Shown: one piece after another, positions 10,674 to 23,726 of the stretch
Position numbering within the stretch: the stretch's first letter is position 1
Layout of the letters: every line of letters starts with the position of its first letter
DNA from: Rotaria socialis
Lineage: Eukaryota; Rotifera; Eurotatoria; Philodinida; Philodinidae
Reading direction: 5' to 3'
Assembly (NCBI GenBank): GCA_905331475.1
Contig: CAJNYU010000545.1
Coordinates: 1-64,000 of the forward strand
Length of the DNA: 64,000 bases
The notes under the pieces: model-generated
Seen by the model: only the letters and a program-made list of their open reading frames with translations
What the model was told of the DNA's origin: nothing
Databases searched by the model: none
Made by a program: the position numbers and the translations under genes

Positions 10674-13600
10674 CTATAGAAGTGTATAATTCGAATTTAA
10701 TATTTGCACTGTTTCATGATAAGGATCGTAGAGTAGACCTAAAAATAAAATGATGATACAAAGAAAGAAACATTTTCTCAAATCAGTACCAGCAATCGAT
10801 GCCGTCATTAATGAAACCATACAACCAGCAATCAAAGCTCGTGGTGCAACTTTTGTTAAAGTTCGTTTTCGTGTAGGAGCCATAACTCCCATAATCGCCA
10901 GTGCAATACCCATCGCACCAAAATTAGAAAATCCTATTAGCAAAATCCCTCTCGATAAACATCAATAAAGCACGTAAAAATTTACCACATAAAGCATATG
11001 TTAAAATAATCGTTGAACAATCCTATAAGAAAGAAAAACTTGCTGCTTTCTTCAACAAACAAACTAATTAGTATGAATGTATAAATATATTTACCTCCCA
11101 TAGCATTGGAGTATCACTCGGTAATTTTAATGTACCATTTAAATATAATGGAAACGTATTATTTAATATAAGTTCATTACGTAATTTACGTATTTTACCG
11201 AGTTCTTGATAAGCAATAAACTATCCATCGAAAAGAACAAGGAAGTTAAAGAATAATTAATAAAATGACGAATTCTTACTTCATTCAAACTAATTTTTAT
11301 TCCAATAAGTTTCGATGACAAAAGACAATCACGAAATGGAATACCAATAACCACTGAAAATGGATAAAATACTAAGCCAAGTAAAGATTGAAAGTTTATT
11401 TCCGGATGATGAATAAGACCAAACAACCATGAGATAGTTGCATCAGCAAAATGAAGAACGCTGATAAATGCTATTAAATTAGCAATTAAATAGCCACAAA
11501 CCTTCAAAGCATTTCCTGCACCAGTTAGTATGGCATCAATGACATTATGTTGTTCACTAAAAACAATCAATGTTTAACTATTTCAAGAGTTCCGATGCGT
11601 ATATAATTATGTACGAGAAGATAGGCATCGACATCGAAATTTGTTTTTTCCTGAATAGGCAAAGCTCATTAGGATCTATCTAATTCATATAGGCTGACTC
11701 AAAAGTAATGAAATAGTTGGCTACTCTATTTTATCCATATCAAATTCCGAGTTCTACTAATAAATTTAATTTAATTTTTTTAGTAATTAGCACATACGGC
11801 CTCGGAACATTTTCCACTGTTTCCCATGTTGTTTTCGAATGATGTGTTTCCGGTAATAAAAGTTTGGCAAAGCCAAGTGCACCTGGTGCTGCCATAACAC
11901 TAGCAGCAATTAAATGATTTGCTGGAACGCCAAAGAAAATGAACGTGGCAAGAATAGATCCTAAAGTAATCGAAAATATGCAACAAGAGAAAAACCATCG
12001 AGCGTGCATTTATTTCAAAAACCTGACATGGTCGAAAAACCACCAACTAATACAGCGTGAAGTTCTGATGTTGTCATCCTAGGTATTAATGGCATAATCA
12101 CTAGTGGTGCTTCACTTATCCCAACAAATATATTAGCAGCTGCATTCATCGACTAGATATTTATAATTTATTTTCTTTAAATAAAAGGCAACAAAACATT
12201 TACCTCAGCTGCTGTAGTATTTAAACATTTTTGCATAAGCCATGCAATTTTTCCGATAATATATTGCATAACACCCAAATAATACAAAGCATTAATTACA
12301 GACCCAAGAAATATAATTATCGAAGTGATCTAATATGGACGAAAAACACACCCTCAAGTTCATTTACAGAGGACTATCTGAATAGTTGATTGTGCGCTAA
12401 GGTTTTAACCTTCGATCTCTTAAAATTTATATCCAAATCCTAAACTAAATGACTATATCTCGATTAAATGTTTGTATCAAGGAAACAAAGAGTGATGCAA
12501 ATCTATAGAAAATACTCGGCTCCTAGATGAGACATACTTTAAATACGAAAAAATGTTCTTCGTAAGCTTTTCCAAAAACGAAGACGGCTCCACTATCAGC
12601 ATTACTAAACAAAGTACAAAAACAAATGTTTAATTCATAGTAGATTATATCATCCATAAACTACTGCATGAATTGTGACACTACTTTTCCCAGAAAATCA
12701 AAAAATTGAAAACCAAATTCAAGACGTATGACAACAGCAGCCAACGCAAATTGAATAACAAACGAATAAAATATTGTTGCCCATCGGATCTAAATTTTTA
12801 TTATGTTTTATTTTGACAGTTGATACTGCTCTTCTACCTACTCGATGAGGATGTTTGGAACCTAATTAAACCAATGCACACATTATTAAAGTTTTACGAT
12901 TAGAATCTATTTACATACCGATGGTGCCAAGTAAAACTAACGTGAAAATACCAATCAGTGAAACGTAATTTCGAGCTCGATTTACTGTTAATCCAACATA
13001 TAGAGCAATAGCAAAAAAAACTAAGAGATGACCAACCCTACCAATAAAATGACGAATATCAATAAAGAAGTTGTTGAAATATAAAATCATTTTCAACAGG
13101 ACGGAAACTTGAAAAATCTATAGTGATTAGCAGAACTGAGACTATATTATCATATTTTCAGACATCTGCTCTTATATGGAAAAAGTTACATGGTTCATTC
13201 ACGGTCGAACAACGCGTTTTTAGCTTTTTTGCAAGTTTATAAAACAAAAAGTCAACTGCAACAATGAAGATCTCCATCTCAATTCTACTACTAAGAAGCC
13301 TAAGCTACAGATAATGTAATATTCTTCTTCAAATTTGATATAATATTACCAAGAAAATCTATGCATAATACTGCGTATTGTAAGCCATGGTTCATTCTGT
13401 TCGGTTGATATTGAAATAGATTCAACTAAATGGTCTATATAACGACCAAGAAATTTTTCCCATGCAACAACAAATATCGTGAATATTACCAAAAAGAATA
13501 AAGCAAAACCTAAATGAATATCTTAGATCAAAGAAGTTTACTCTTAACATTAAATTATTACCAGAATTTCCATGAAAAACACTTCCATCAATAGGAAAAG

Positions 13601-13847
13601 CAGGTTTGCCATATTTTGAACTCATCGCAAATCCAAAATAGATTATTAAACCAATAATAAATATTAGTTTTACTGCAAACGTTGTTGCATCCTATTAAAA
13701 ATCCATAGCTTGACAAATCAATAGAAAATATAATTTTCTTACTTTTTCTTTTTCAACTATTTGAACTATTTTTTGCCGAATTTTCAATACAAATAAACCA
13801 ATAGGATCACATTTTTCAGATAATTTTTCAAAGCCTACATTATTTTT

Positions 13848-13882
<35 letters not shown>

Positions 13883-14063
13883 TGTCGCTTTCTTGTTTTT
13901 CTATCTCGTCTAATTTCGTTGCTACTATCATTCCATCTCTACTGTCGATTGTGTATGATAGTAGATCCAATACAAATGCAGGATTTTCATGAGCAATCGA
14001 TCTCTAAATAGAATTAGTACTATTTATATTATCATTCTATTAAATAAAACTTACTTTTGTCAT
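10674..14063 (-). CDS. SLC28: Concentrative nucleoside transporter (SLC28/CNT family), 16 exons, 652 aa
   Basis: Exons: 14063-14055, 14003-13743, 13691-13562, 13509-13350, 13037-12919, 12861-12842, 12789-12665, 12604-12538, 12329-12204, 12152-12023, 11960-11798, 11556-11280, 11220-11095, 11022-10986, 10933-10790, 10738-10674. All phases agree and the sum is 1,959 nt, matching the usual 650-690 aa. Family blocks are in order: SGAVFVFG (near residue 285), VGISEAPLVI, ATFIFFGVPANHLIAASVMAAPGAL, ANLIAFISVL, TYALCGFSNFGAMGI and RALIAGCMVSLMTASIAG. These are the substrate- and cation-binding half-helices of sodium- or proton-coupled nucleoside symporters at the plasma membrane. The N-terminus is cytosolic with an 11-Asp run from a GAT repeat (13850-13882). 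The 9-, 20- and 37-nt exons are unusually small. The intron after exon 10 has a weak GTTTTT donor. Confidence 0.93.
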
Positions 14064-15895
14064 TTAGAATTTTCTATTCGTTTACTTGCGAAAATAAATC
14101 ATATCAAAGAAAAAATGTCAAGAATGGAAATCTAAATAAAATACTGAAAGAAATTCTATCTTTCATATAGTACAAATACTATTGATTCATCTTACCTTGT
14201 TTCATAGTGTGATAAGATAATAACATGTTTCAAACTTGATTTACTCTAATCATCACTTGGTGTCGAATGTACTATATAATCTAATAGTTGAAAATAAGAA
14301 GAAGAAGAAGAAGAAAATGATTCTAAAACGTTTTTAAAGCCAAAGAATGCTGCGCATTTATTCAAACAGCTCTATCATTATTGACAAAAATCTAAATAGA
14401 ATTCAAAACATTCAATTGAAAATCTTAGCTTTTGACTTAATAGATTTTTGGTCGACCGTTAGCAGTACAATTGTGTGCGTGTTTAGAAAATGAACTATTT
14501 GTTTTCAACAAAAAATCATTTTCAAGAGTGCATTGAAAATCAGGTTAGAACGGAGATAAATATTTGAACTGATCCAGAGACGTACACAACGATCACATTC
14601 TGTTTGACACCGATGTTACGATGTTTTTTTCGCCCTCGAAACACTCGATTTAGTGAAGACTCGATTCATTTTTCTTTATTGAATCAAATATTGATATTTT
14701 TGCGATGCACTATTGAATACGATGCATCTTCCATAGCGTTTCTGCATTCTATTGCAATACTTTATATATTATGCAGTTCTAAAAAAGAACATAATAATAG
14801 ACCAACACCATTCTCTGTAAGCATTAAATCTCGTTCGAAGAATTTTTGAAATCTTCGAACGTGTCACTAATAAACTGCAAAACAAGATTCTGACAAGACT
14901 AAACTATTTGTTGGCCGTTTACAATAGATTGATAAAATAAACGATCACTGTAAATCAAAACTTTAAGCATGCTTCAAGTCTATGCAAATTCACTGAACAA
15001 TTGTTTTTTTGTCTAAACATTGTTAGGCCTTATTTATTCTACTCAACAATATGTAGTGATTACAAATATAAACTGACTGAAGCCTTATAACGAATCTTGC
15101 ACATTTGTGTACATGTTAACTTTTATGACGACGTGTATTTCATTTGATTTATAGAAAATTACGTGTGAGACTTGCTTCTAAAATTTAACTAAATTATATA
15201 TTCACGAGATTTGAAAATAAAATTTTATGAATATTTTTCAACCAGCCTACAGTAATATTGTCTTTTCGAACTACATATCTCAATTGACATTGTTTACATT
15301 CATAACGTTCGCACTTGTAATTCATGCATAAAATAGACGAGGAGTAGGGTCCACAAAAAAATGTTTATTCAAAATTTTGACTAATGAAAACATTTGAAAT
15401 ACAATATAAAGATTCATAATAAATTTTCATTTTGATTAATCGAACATAAAGCATTCGAACAAAACGCTTTCTCTCGTAAAAGAAACGAAATATTCAAAGA
15501 AAAAAGTTCAAAAATGACAATATAATCCTATCAAAATATGAATTTTAAGGCATCCATTAAGTATATAATACAAAACGTTTCTTTCTTGAAAATGTCTCTA
15601 CTTGGTTACTCAATGGAATGAATCCATAACTTTAATTTTGAATAAACATCCGATAAAAAGAAAACTTGTATATTATAATGGCCGGATGCACAAATCCATT
15701 ATGATAAAGAGAACGAGAAGAAATCAATCATTATTGCACATTCTATTTGCACTATTTGCAAAGTAAAAGAAAATATTAAAAAAAACTTCTTTTTATTTTT
15801 CTCCTTTGTAAATGCAGTTAATGGACACCTTACCGACGACAACAAAACAATAATAGAAACACAACAAATCATTTAACATCATACAGAGTAATATA
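14064..15895. other. Intergenic, no gene recognised
   Basis: About 1.8 kb between divergent genes. It contains a short GAA/AAG microsatellite near 14290-14310. An 81-aa open frame at 14604-14849 has no recognisable features and is probably chance. No structured RNA seen. Confidence 0.5.
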
Positions 15896-16875
15896 ATGGC
15901 TTACGCAAATCCGGCAACGTTACATTTGCATTACGATATAGAAAAACCTGGCTATCACGGTAAATAAAACTAAATTTAATATGTCTCGAATTCTTCTGTT
16001 TTATTGTACTTAGTATATGATCGTCGACATTATCCTGAGAAGCATCGTTTTACTTTAACCGAACCTGTCTATAAGCCAAGAGGCCGTGCACATATTCCTT
16101 CTCCTCCATTGGAAGATGAACACTGGCGTCCGCATGGACAACATATAGAGCCAGCTTATTCAAAGTAAAGATTTAGTAATCGAATTATTTGATCTTGTTT
16201 ATCTCATATGTAAAATTTGATTTTTACAGTTTTGGACCTGATTGGAAGTCTAGTATACGTCCTATTAAATCTCCACGTCATCCAAATGCTAAACCTACGT
16301 TACCCGTCGGCATTATCGAACAAAACATACATTTTATGCGTCCGTATCCTCAAAATTGGCAACGTACAAACAACGAATGGATTTATTTCAATGATGAATC
16401 GGCAGATCATCGTCCAGCGAAACGAAACTTTTTCGCGAATGTATATCTTCGTTCATTAGAAGATCTAGGCGATGAAAACGTTCATATGGAAACAATGGGA
16501 CATAAGCGAAAAGTTATTGATCCGCGTAATGGTCTTCAAAAACGATCAGAAGGCGATAAAAGTTATCGTGGAGTTGAATTATCACCTAATTTCTATAAAT
16601 TTGGCTGTACGTTACCTGCCGTAAATTTTGGACGTTTAAAAAAACGACATGGACCCAAAAGTAGATTTGTCCCAATGACAAACGAAAAAATTCCAGTTAC
16701 TGATGAAAATGAATTCGAAGAAAAAGAGCGTAGACGCGAAAATAATCAAATTGTTGAAGAAGTTATTCAATTAGAGAATTGGACACCAGTCGAAAGTATG
16801 ACACGTGCATTCACTGTATTCGATATGGAATCGAACGATAAAGAAGGTGGAAAATATCGACCTCGGTTTCGATAG
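15896..16875 (+). CDS. Unrecognised conserved-looking 286-aa protein, three exons
   Basis: Exons 15896-15959, 16014-16164 and 16230-16875 join with canonical sites (phases 1 and 2) and total 861 nt. The start lies in a good context after an A-rich leader. The protein is hydrophilic and basic, lacks a signal peptide or membrane span, and has many short aromatic/proline turns: YPEKHRF, HWRPHG, FGPDWKSSIRP and several Pro-Arg blocks, then a charged tail. This style resembles small axonemal (microtubule-inner or cilia-associated) proteins, but no family was identified and that comparison is only an impression. A 19-kb-side neighbour on the opposite strand is unrelated. Confidence 0.7.
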
Positions 16876-17041
16876 ATTTTGTATTTTTATTGTGGAAGCG
16901 AAAAAAAAAATAGAGCACACACTAATATAGAATAAAGGAAGATTGCCTATGCTACTTGATATGTATCGCTAAACGCATGTCGGCTAGTTAAATCCACCAA
17001 CCTAGGAGAGAAAGTATATTCTCTTTAAAAACAAAATAAAT
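16876..17041. other. Short convergent 3' spacer
   Basis: About 165 bp between convergent stops. A poly-A-rich stretch and an AATAAA-like signal (about 16931) would serve the plus-strand gene. Confidence 0.4.
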
Positions 17042-17423
17042 TTAAAATAAGTATTTATTTACAGCAACGAGATCAATTTCATCTTGAGTTAATGGGCGTC
17101 GTCGATATTTTTTAGGTGTTTCAGAAAATTCCAAAGGATCGGATTTATGACCAGTTTTAGATTTTGATGGAGCACCAATGCTGTGAGTCACATTCACATT
17201 AGTTTTACTTTCTTGTAGCCCATGAGACGTTGCACCTATTTTTATTATTTTGTCAAATATATTTACAGAAAAAAAAATGATATACCGGATTGATTCTTGC
17301 CATATTTAAACCGAATCAACGGAATATGATGACGAACAATTTTCTATCAATGACAAAAAGAATACTAATTAAATACAACAAAAAGAATATTCTTACTTGA
17401 ATGTTGTTGGCTATGCTAGCCAT
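17042..17423 (-). CDS. MRPS36: KGD4/MRPS36-like alpha-ketoglutarate dehydrogenase subunit 4, 92 aa
   Basis: Exons 17423-17397, 17343-17286 and 17235-17042 join in phases 0 and 1 for 279 nt. Two family signatures are present: the N-terminal HHIPLIRF block (residues about 13-20, compare the HTPLIRF motif of animal proteins) and the C-terminal KKYRRRPLTQDEID block (about 71-84). KGD4 is a small adaptor that tethers the E3 dihydrolipoamide dehydrogenase to the 2-oxoglutarate dehydrogenase complex in the mitochondrial matrix; it was earlier described as ribosomal protein MRPS36. Length is slightly below the roughly 100-aa animal norm. It lies 163 bp downstream of PPIL2 on the same strand. The gene extends eight residues (VNKYLF at the end) past the conserved block. 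Confidence 0.88.
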
Positions 17424-17586
17424 AGGTATTCAGAAAATAATAATACAACTCTGAAATATATCATATAGTTATGAAAGTAAATTCACGAAATACATTGACG
17501 AACGCTATATATTCGAAAGCAAAAAATACAGAAAACGTATTTTTATTACAGTACAACAGGAACAAAAAGAAATGTGCCAAGTTTCA

Positions 17587-20015
17587 TCACCATTGATTAA
17601 AATTCAACGTTCCGCCTGAACTAGTAGAAGCTAATTTTCTTTTTTTCTTTTGTGAATATTCATTATCTTCATCAGTAGTTGCTGCAACTTTTTTAGCATT
17701 TGTACTAGACAAAAAATAAAAACAAATAGAAAGTCGAATCGAAATAGGAAAAACATACTAGACTTGATTTGGTATATATTTTCCAACACCCGATCGAAAT
17801 ATTTGACTCGTCGATGTAGTATCATTTGCAGTTGAATATTTTGTTGATTTTACTGAGCGAATTGTTCCCGTTGCTTTTTCTTCTTCAACTTCTCGTTTCT
17901 CTTGTCGTTCACGTTCAGCTTTTAACTAAAAACGCTCGAGTTTGTATATAATCAAATACGTATTAATTTAAAAATAAAAATTACTTCTGCATCAACTTCA
18001 TCATACGGATTCACAAATACAATTGTATCTTCAATTACAATATCAGACTGCAAAGAATATATGCAATGATTCATTTTTATTTAAAAAAAAAACTTATTCT
18101 TACTTGTGGCCGATCTTTATTATCGGTTGGTATGGCTTCCATTGCACTCAGTGTTTCAATACCACCGACAATTCTATGAAGATGCATAATCAAGAAAATT
18201 TATTATTAAATTTTTGATTTACCTTCCGAACACTGTATGTTTACCATTAAGTCCTTTGCATGAACGATAAGTAAAAAAGCTAAATAAAGAAGACAAAAGT
18301 GATTGTTGATATTGAAAATAGTTTTTGAACTTTATTACAATTGAGATTTATTTGTATTTGGCCCTGAATTAGCCATGCTTAACATTCCTCGTCCAGTGTG
18401 TTGTAATTTTGAATTACATTCATCTCGAAATGGTTTATTCCATATGGATTTTCCACCAGAACCTGTTCCAGTTGGATCGCCACCTTGTACCTAAGAATAA
18501 ATATCAATGCTTCATGATAGAATACTAAATAATATTATCTGGAATTTTGTTTTAAATCCTGCATTTATTTGTCGTACTAGACAGGGTGAGCTCTACAAAA
18601 ATCTTCTGTTATAGAATTCTTGCGTAGATAATATTAATGATCACAAAAAATGAATATCTTTCTTCGAATAAAGTGCTTTGCTGAATTAAATACTTCAGTG
18701 ACAATGTGAATAGTACAATCATTTTGAATACTTTGTTTGTAAACTAAATTATCATCGAGAGAATTATCACCTGATCTGAAAGCGTCTGTATGACTCTTAC
18801 CTTCATCATTCCTTCTGTTTACCTGGTTAGTCTAAGTATCAGCTGACAAGTGATTTCCCCTATTCCTACATTTAAATAAAGAACTTACGATAAAATTTTT
18901 AATTGATCGATGAAATAGACTTCCAACATAATATTTATTTGCACAATGTTTAATAAAATTTTCACATGTTTGTGGACACAAATCACAATCAAGTTCAATA
19001 TTAATGACACCCACATTTGTGACTAAACGTGCGTAACCTTTCTTTTTACTATTCTTAATTCTTGTATAACGAATTTCATTTTCATCTCGTACAGCTGCTT
19101 CCATAACTGTTACTGGATCCATTGATGTCGATGTAAATGATGAAGATAAACGTCCTGTTGAATATGTTGCCATATTTGTTTCATCTAATTTTTGTTGATT
19201 TGTTCTAATTTGTTTATTTGAATAAATACTTGTTTCAGATTTTTCAACAAACTCAGGTAATTTTGTAGTTTTCATTTGTTCAAGTGTTGCAGCTGTTTCG
19301 TGATTAATCGATTTAAGAAAATAATTTGGATCTGTTCGACGTGCTTTTTCGTCTTCGTCATCTAATTTCCATTCATTTTTTAAGTGTGCAAATTTTTGAA
19401 TATTAAATTTATCTAAGTCTTTCGGATCTTGTATTGTTATGATATCATCACGTTTAAATGGTTCATTTGTTAATAAATCATTGAATGTATTTGTTTTTAT
19501 ATTTAAACGTTCGATGGCATCATAACTATAAACATTTCCCGATGGTCGAATGGCAACAATGTATGAACTCTCTGTAAGAACTTTGAATGTAATTGGACAA
19601 TGAATTTCGTCTTTAGCATTTTTATGAAAATTTAATTTGATTAATTGTTTTGCTTCGAGTTTTTCACCAGTGACAGGATTGCGACCTAATTACGAAAGAG
19701 AAAAAGATGAAAGTTCGTTTGTTTTTTAAACAAATGTTTTACCGAATTTTTTTAGAAATGGAACAATAGAAGCAAGATCAAAGATGATACCATTAGGTGT
19801 ACAGTATGGATTCTCAACTGGTAGAAATGAAATACTACAACAGTTGAATGGCAAACGACGGAAATCGGCGTTAGACTTTGTTGTACCTTTGAAACCACCA
19901 AACGAATTTTTCCATTCCTGAATGAAAAAAAAACAAATAAAAATATTTTTCAAAAACTAAAATTTACGGTTGTTGTTAGATAAAGTTTGTCCGATTGATG
20001 TTGTTTTTTACCCAT
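17587..20015 (-). CDS. PPIL2: PPIL2-like U-box cyclophilin, nine exons, 548 aa
   Basis: Exons: 20015-19968, 19917-19743, 19685-18889, 18490-18339, 18279-18223, 18173-18104, 18047-17985, 17925-17759, 17704-17587; phases match and total 1,647 nt (human protein about 520 aa). The N-terminus [14 protein letters not shown] and [21 protein letters not shown] lead into a degenerate U-box (residues about 40-110; [13 protein letters not shown]). The cyclophilin domain (about 300-460) has [55 protein letters not shown] and the GKHTVFGR end. The catalytic Arg (FHR) and QFFFT are kept; the usual active-site Trp position reads as His/Leu region and should be checked. The basic tail ends NFNQW, like the SSW end of PPIL2. 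Role: spliceosome-associated prolyl isomerase with E3-ligase fold in the nucleus. Confidence 0.93.
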
Positions 20016-20651
20016 GGTTGATCCAATTGATTTTACAGAAAATGAAAAAGAATGATCAAATCTGCAATTATTGTTCTGCTGAAAAAGAGAAATTACATGA
20101 TGATATTCGACCAATCGAAATAATGATTGGACCTTCCGGAAAATGGGGACATCTAGATTTTGAAAAATCTTGCTGCCACTGGAAGAAAATTAAAAATCTC
20201 TAAAATTCTTCGAATCGAAAGAAGTTAAAATACTAAAAATAAGCACTAAAACGAATCTTATGTAGGTTATTTAAACAAAAGCAAGAATTTTCGTTAATAG
20301 TTGTTAGTTCAATCGATAGCGAATTATAGAAAGGTCAAATATATGTATGGAAAATCTTGAACCGATCTATTTTTGAAAACTATTCGTTATTTCTAGCTGT
20401 GTTGTATTCAAAGTAAATAAAAAGTCTTTTTTTTATTAAATACGATTGGAATCACAAAGGAAATGGAGTCTTCTTTTCCTTAGACAATAAAGATTGAAGT
20501 TTATAACATGGTTCATTCTACATTATTTCGTCTCTTTCTCTTGTTTTGTTTTTGGCATACATATATCCTAGTAAATAATGGATCAGTTTACATTCGAACG
20601 ATTGAAATAGAAACGACAAATAAAGAATTTATCTATATAAATTTCATTTCC
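20016..20651. other. Divergent intergenic region
   Basis: About 640 bp between the PPIL2 start and the deacetylase-like start, likely holding both promoters. An in-frame ATG at 20508 would extend the plus-strand protein by 48 residues but a better signal peptide begins at 20652. Confidence 0.5.
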
Positions 20652-22199
20652 ATGCTTCTACTCTATTTTCTATACTTTTTGGTGTTTTCATTTGTATTTT
20701 GTCGTAGTGAATTTTGCAATGAAGATAAATGTCTATTACCAAGTTGTCTATGCCCAACGAGTAATGATAATCCAATGCCATTGGCTTTTACTGAACTACC
20801 TCAATTTGTAAATATTGATCTATAATAATAAGAATTCATTGTTATCTAATGATTAAAATTAATTTTAGATTTTATTAACATTCGTTGGTAATTTAAATAG
20901 AGATACTCTTGATCCAATTCGATCAATTTTAAATTCAACGTATCGAAATCCGAATAAATGTCCTATTTCATCAACATTTTTTATTGATCATGTTCATACA
21001 GACTATTGTTTAGTCCAACGTCTATTTGATAATCAAAATGAAATAGCAATGACTACGTCGAGCAATAAGTAAAATCATTGAAATTATTTTCCAACGAGTA
21101 ATTTTCTCTGTTCAAGATGTCCACTAAACAATTGTTACAATGAAAGTAATTGGCATCATTGGACCGATGATGATTGGCACGACGAAATCAAACAGCAACG
21201 TTTAAATATAGTTGAAAATGCTCGAATTCATCAATCGCATATTAAAGGCTTTCGGGTACCTCATTTACAGATCGATGAAAATAAGCATTTCGAATATTTA
21301 AAAAGATTTCATTTTCATTATGATTCCTCGATGTTATTTAAATCGTCGAGTTTAATGTGGCCATTTACACTTGATTATCCATTTGATCAAACTGATTGTA
21401 TTAATTGTCAACAATGGAATAGATCGTTTGAAGCACTTTGGCAATTTCCATTACATGAATGGACTTACACACATGGTGAGAATAGAATAATTAAACTTAC
21501 ATAACCAAAAAAATAGTAAAATTTATCGCCAACTTCCTAGATTAATTTCACTTTGACAGATTCGTTTTGTCACTTAAAAGTTCGATGTTAATATTTATCG
21601 ACGAGAACATTTTTCTATTTTCAGCTACTACTTCTTGTCGTACTTTATTCGATTCATCATGTTTGCCTACTGATCTACCACATTCAATTGACCTTCTATT
21701 TCATTTTCTTTTGCATAATTTTGAACGTCATGCATCGTTATCTATTGGCTATCGATCGCCTTTCATTATTCAACTTGATCTTTCATTGCTTTCTCAACAG
21801 AACAACAATTTACGTCTTCAAGCTTTGATTCGTTTTATTGAATATATTTTAAATAGTTCCAGTCATCGATATGTTTATTTTGTTTCAATTGAAAAAGCAC
21901 TGGAATGGTTCAAATATCCACGTTCATTGTCTGAACTTCGTGATTTTTGGGCATTTAGTTGCAATGATAAAATCTATGAATATGATATAGATTGTTTGAA
22001 TAGTGAATCAAATGGTAATGATCAAGGAAAGACTGAATCTTTAAAATCCGACGGTGAAACAAATGTAGATCATTCGAAAATGATCGATTATCAAGCAGAA
22101 AAACTTTACCCGAGTGGTCTTGCATTTCATGCTTTATGGGTTTCTGTTTTGTTGATTTTAAGTGTGCTGTTTTATGACAAGTATTTTACAAGCATGTGA
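20652..22199 (+). CDS. Chitin-deacetylase-like protein, membrane-anchored, probably catalytically dead
   Basis: Exons 20652-20807, 20869-21068, 21117-21475 and 21625-22199 join in phases 0, 2 and 1 (1,290 nt, 429 aa). Residues 1-20 (MLLLYFLYFLVFSFVFC) form a signal peptide. A short Cys-rich EFCNEDKCLLPSCLCP piece precedes the deacetylase domain: PQF-ILLTFVGNLN, STFFIDHVHTDY, GFRVPHLQ and YDSSM match positions of the animal chitin-deacetylase (CE4) family. The catalytic/metal Asp of the TFD motif is Val here, and the His-rich motif after EIA is replaced by MTTSS, so activity is doubtful. A C-terminal hydrophobic segment (LWVSVLLILSVLF) suggests a surface anchor. An upstream in-frame ATG at 20508 exists; 20652 was chosen for the signal peptide. 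Confidence 0.82.
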
Positions 22200-22967
22200 G
22201 CTTTTTCGTATTTCTAAACTATTTAGGAAATAAAATAAATAAAAACACTTTTATTTCAAACATTGAATGAAATATTTAACAAGTGAGGCATTTTAAAATG
22301 GTTTTCCAACGGAATTTTACTGCACAAAGATTGTATCTGCTTAGAAAAAAAAGCAATTTCTTGAGTTATTGTGTTAATAATAAATATATCTATATTTTTA
22401 TATATACATCTTATTCTTTGTATATGTACATCGGCTTCTTAAATTCTTTCAAAAACAGTCGATTTCATTATTCATGTTCAGTTTAAGGAGTACACATAGA
22501 ATCGATGATACTTTTGTTTTGTTTATAAACTAGTGTGCCTTAGTTTTTACAAAAATAAAATTCGCGTAATACTACTAATAGATCTTCTAATGTTTGAAAT
22601 TGTCTTAATTTCAGAAGTTTTCTTGTCCTCAATTAAAATTATGGATACGTTGTATATCAGTTAATCGCAAGCTGAATTATTTTCTGACCATTATAAAATC
22701 GCTAAGTCATTCTGAGAGACATGGTTGTCATCATATGAATGGCAATTAAAAAATATACACCGAAGGTAGATTTGATTTTATATGATTTCCACTAATATGA
22801 AGATAGAATAAAAACATAATTGTTCAATCGACAGATGAGATTGCGTGTGTGTTACTTCTACACAACAACGAAATTTCATACACTGACTAGTAAGATTCAT
22901 TGTTGTTCTTCTGATTAGATATGAACATGAAGATGAATGTAGAGGTACAAGCTGTTTCTTCATCATC
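22200..22967. other. Intergenic, no gene recognised
   Basis: AT-rich sequence with a polyadenylation-like AATAAA (about 22232) for the deacetylase-like gene. Nothing else recognised. Confidence 0.5.
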
Positions 22968-22975
22968 ACCTACAT

Positions 22976-23718
22976 CAGGGTGACCAGATCAAAAATGAAT
23001 CAGAAAATGGCAGTTTTTGGCAAATTAGCACATCTTTCGCTAAAACACTGACATCCAAAGTTCTGCTGCGTTTCTGTTCATTGACTGGAACTTTATTTTC
23101 AAAGATATTTCAATAAAACGAAAGACAATATAGTGAATATATCGTTTAGCTAATAAGAAGACATCAATAAAAAATACGTAATGTTGAGCTTCGTTGTAAA
23201 TTTAAAACGCGTTCATAAAAACGAGCAAAACTAAATCAAATACATTCTGCGTAGATGAAGAAGTCCAACGAGAAAAAAAGTATTAAATCCCATCATCTCG
23301 GTGTTGTTATTCATATTTCGAATCTTTTGGAATTTGCTCTAGGCAGTTTGTTTAAGATAACATATACTAATAAAACCTTCTCACAAATAATTACCATTCA
23401 TTTTTTTATTTTAAGTTAAGCATTATCTGGTTTTATATTCTCGAATTACGATAATCGGACTATAAATGCTTTACATGACCGAAAATCAATTCGACGCCAG
23501 AATTCGAACGAGGAATATAAAAGATGATTAATAGAGAAAATTGATGAAACACTGTTGATTTATTATAGCGATGGGCTATAATCGTACCTAATTTCATTGG
23601 CAAAGCAGGATCTGAATATATTCCAAATTCAGAAAAAATCAGAAGATCAGAAAAAAAATCAGAAACATGTTCAAAATTCACAATTTTTCCCTATTTTTCA
23701 AAAGATCTGACCACCCTG
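22976..23718. mobile_element. hAT-type MITE, 743 bp, with 8-bp target duplication
   Basis: Terminal inverted repeats: left CAGGGTGACCAGATC (22976-22990), right complement CAGGGTGGTCAGATC (23704-23718), 13 of 15 matching. Flanks are ACCTACAT (22968-22975) and ACCTACAC (23719-23726), a 7/8 match. CAGGG-type ends and an 8-bp duplication are the hallmarks of hAT transposons. No transposase is encoded; the 73-aa minus-strand open frame inside (23460-23681) has no known features. Confidence 0.78.
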
Positions 23719-23726
23719 ACCTACAC

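Noticed and set aside
14604..14849. 81-codon open frame upstream of the 15896 gene
   Set aside because: No homology-like pattern and composition as the surrounding non-coding DNA.
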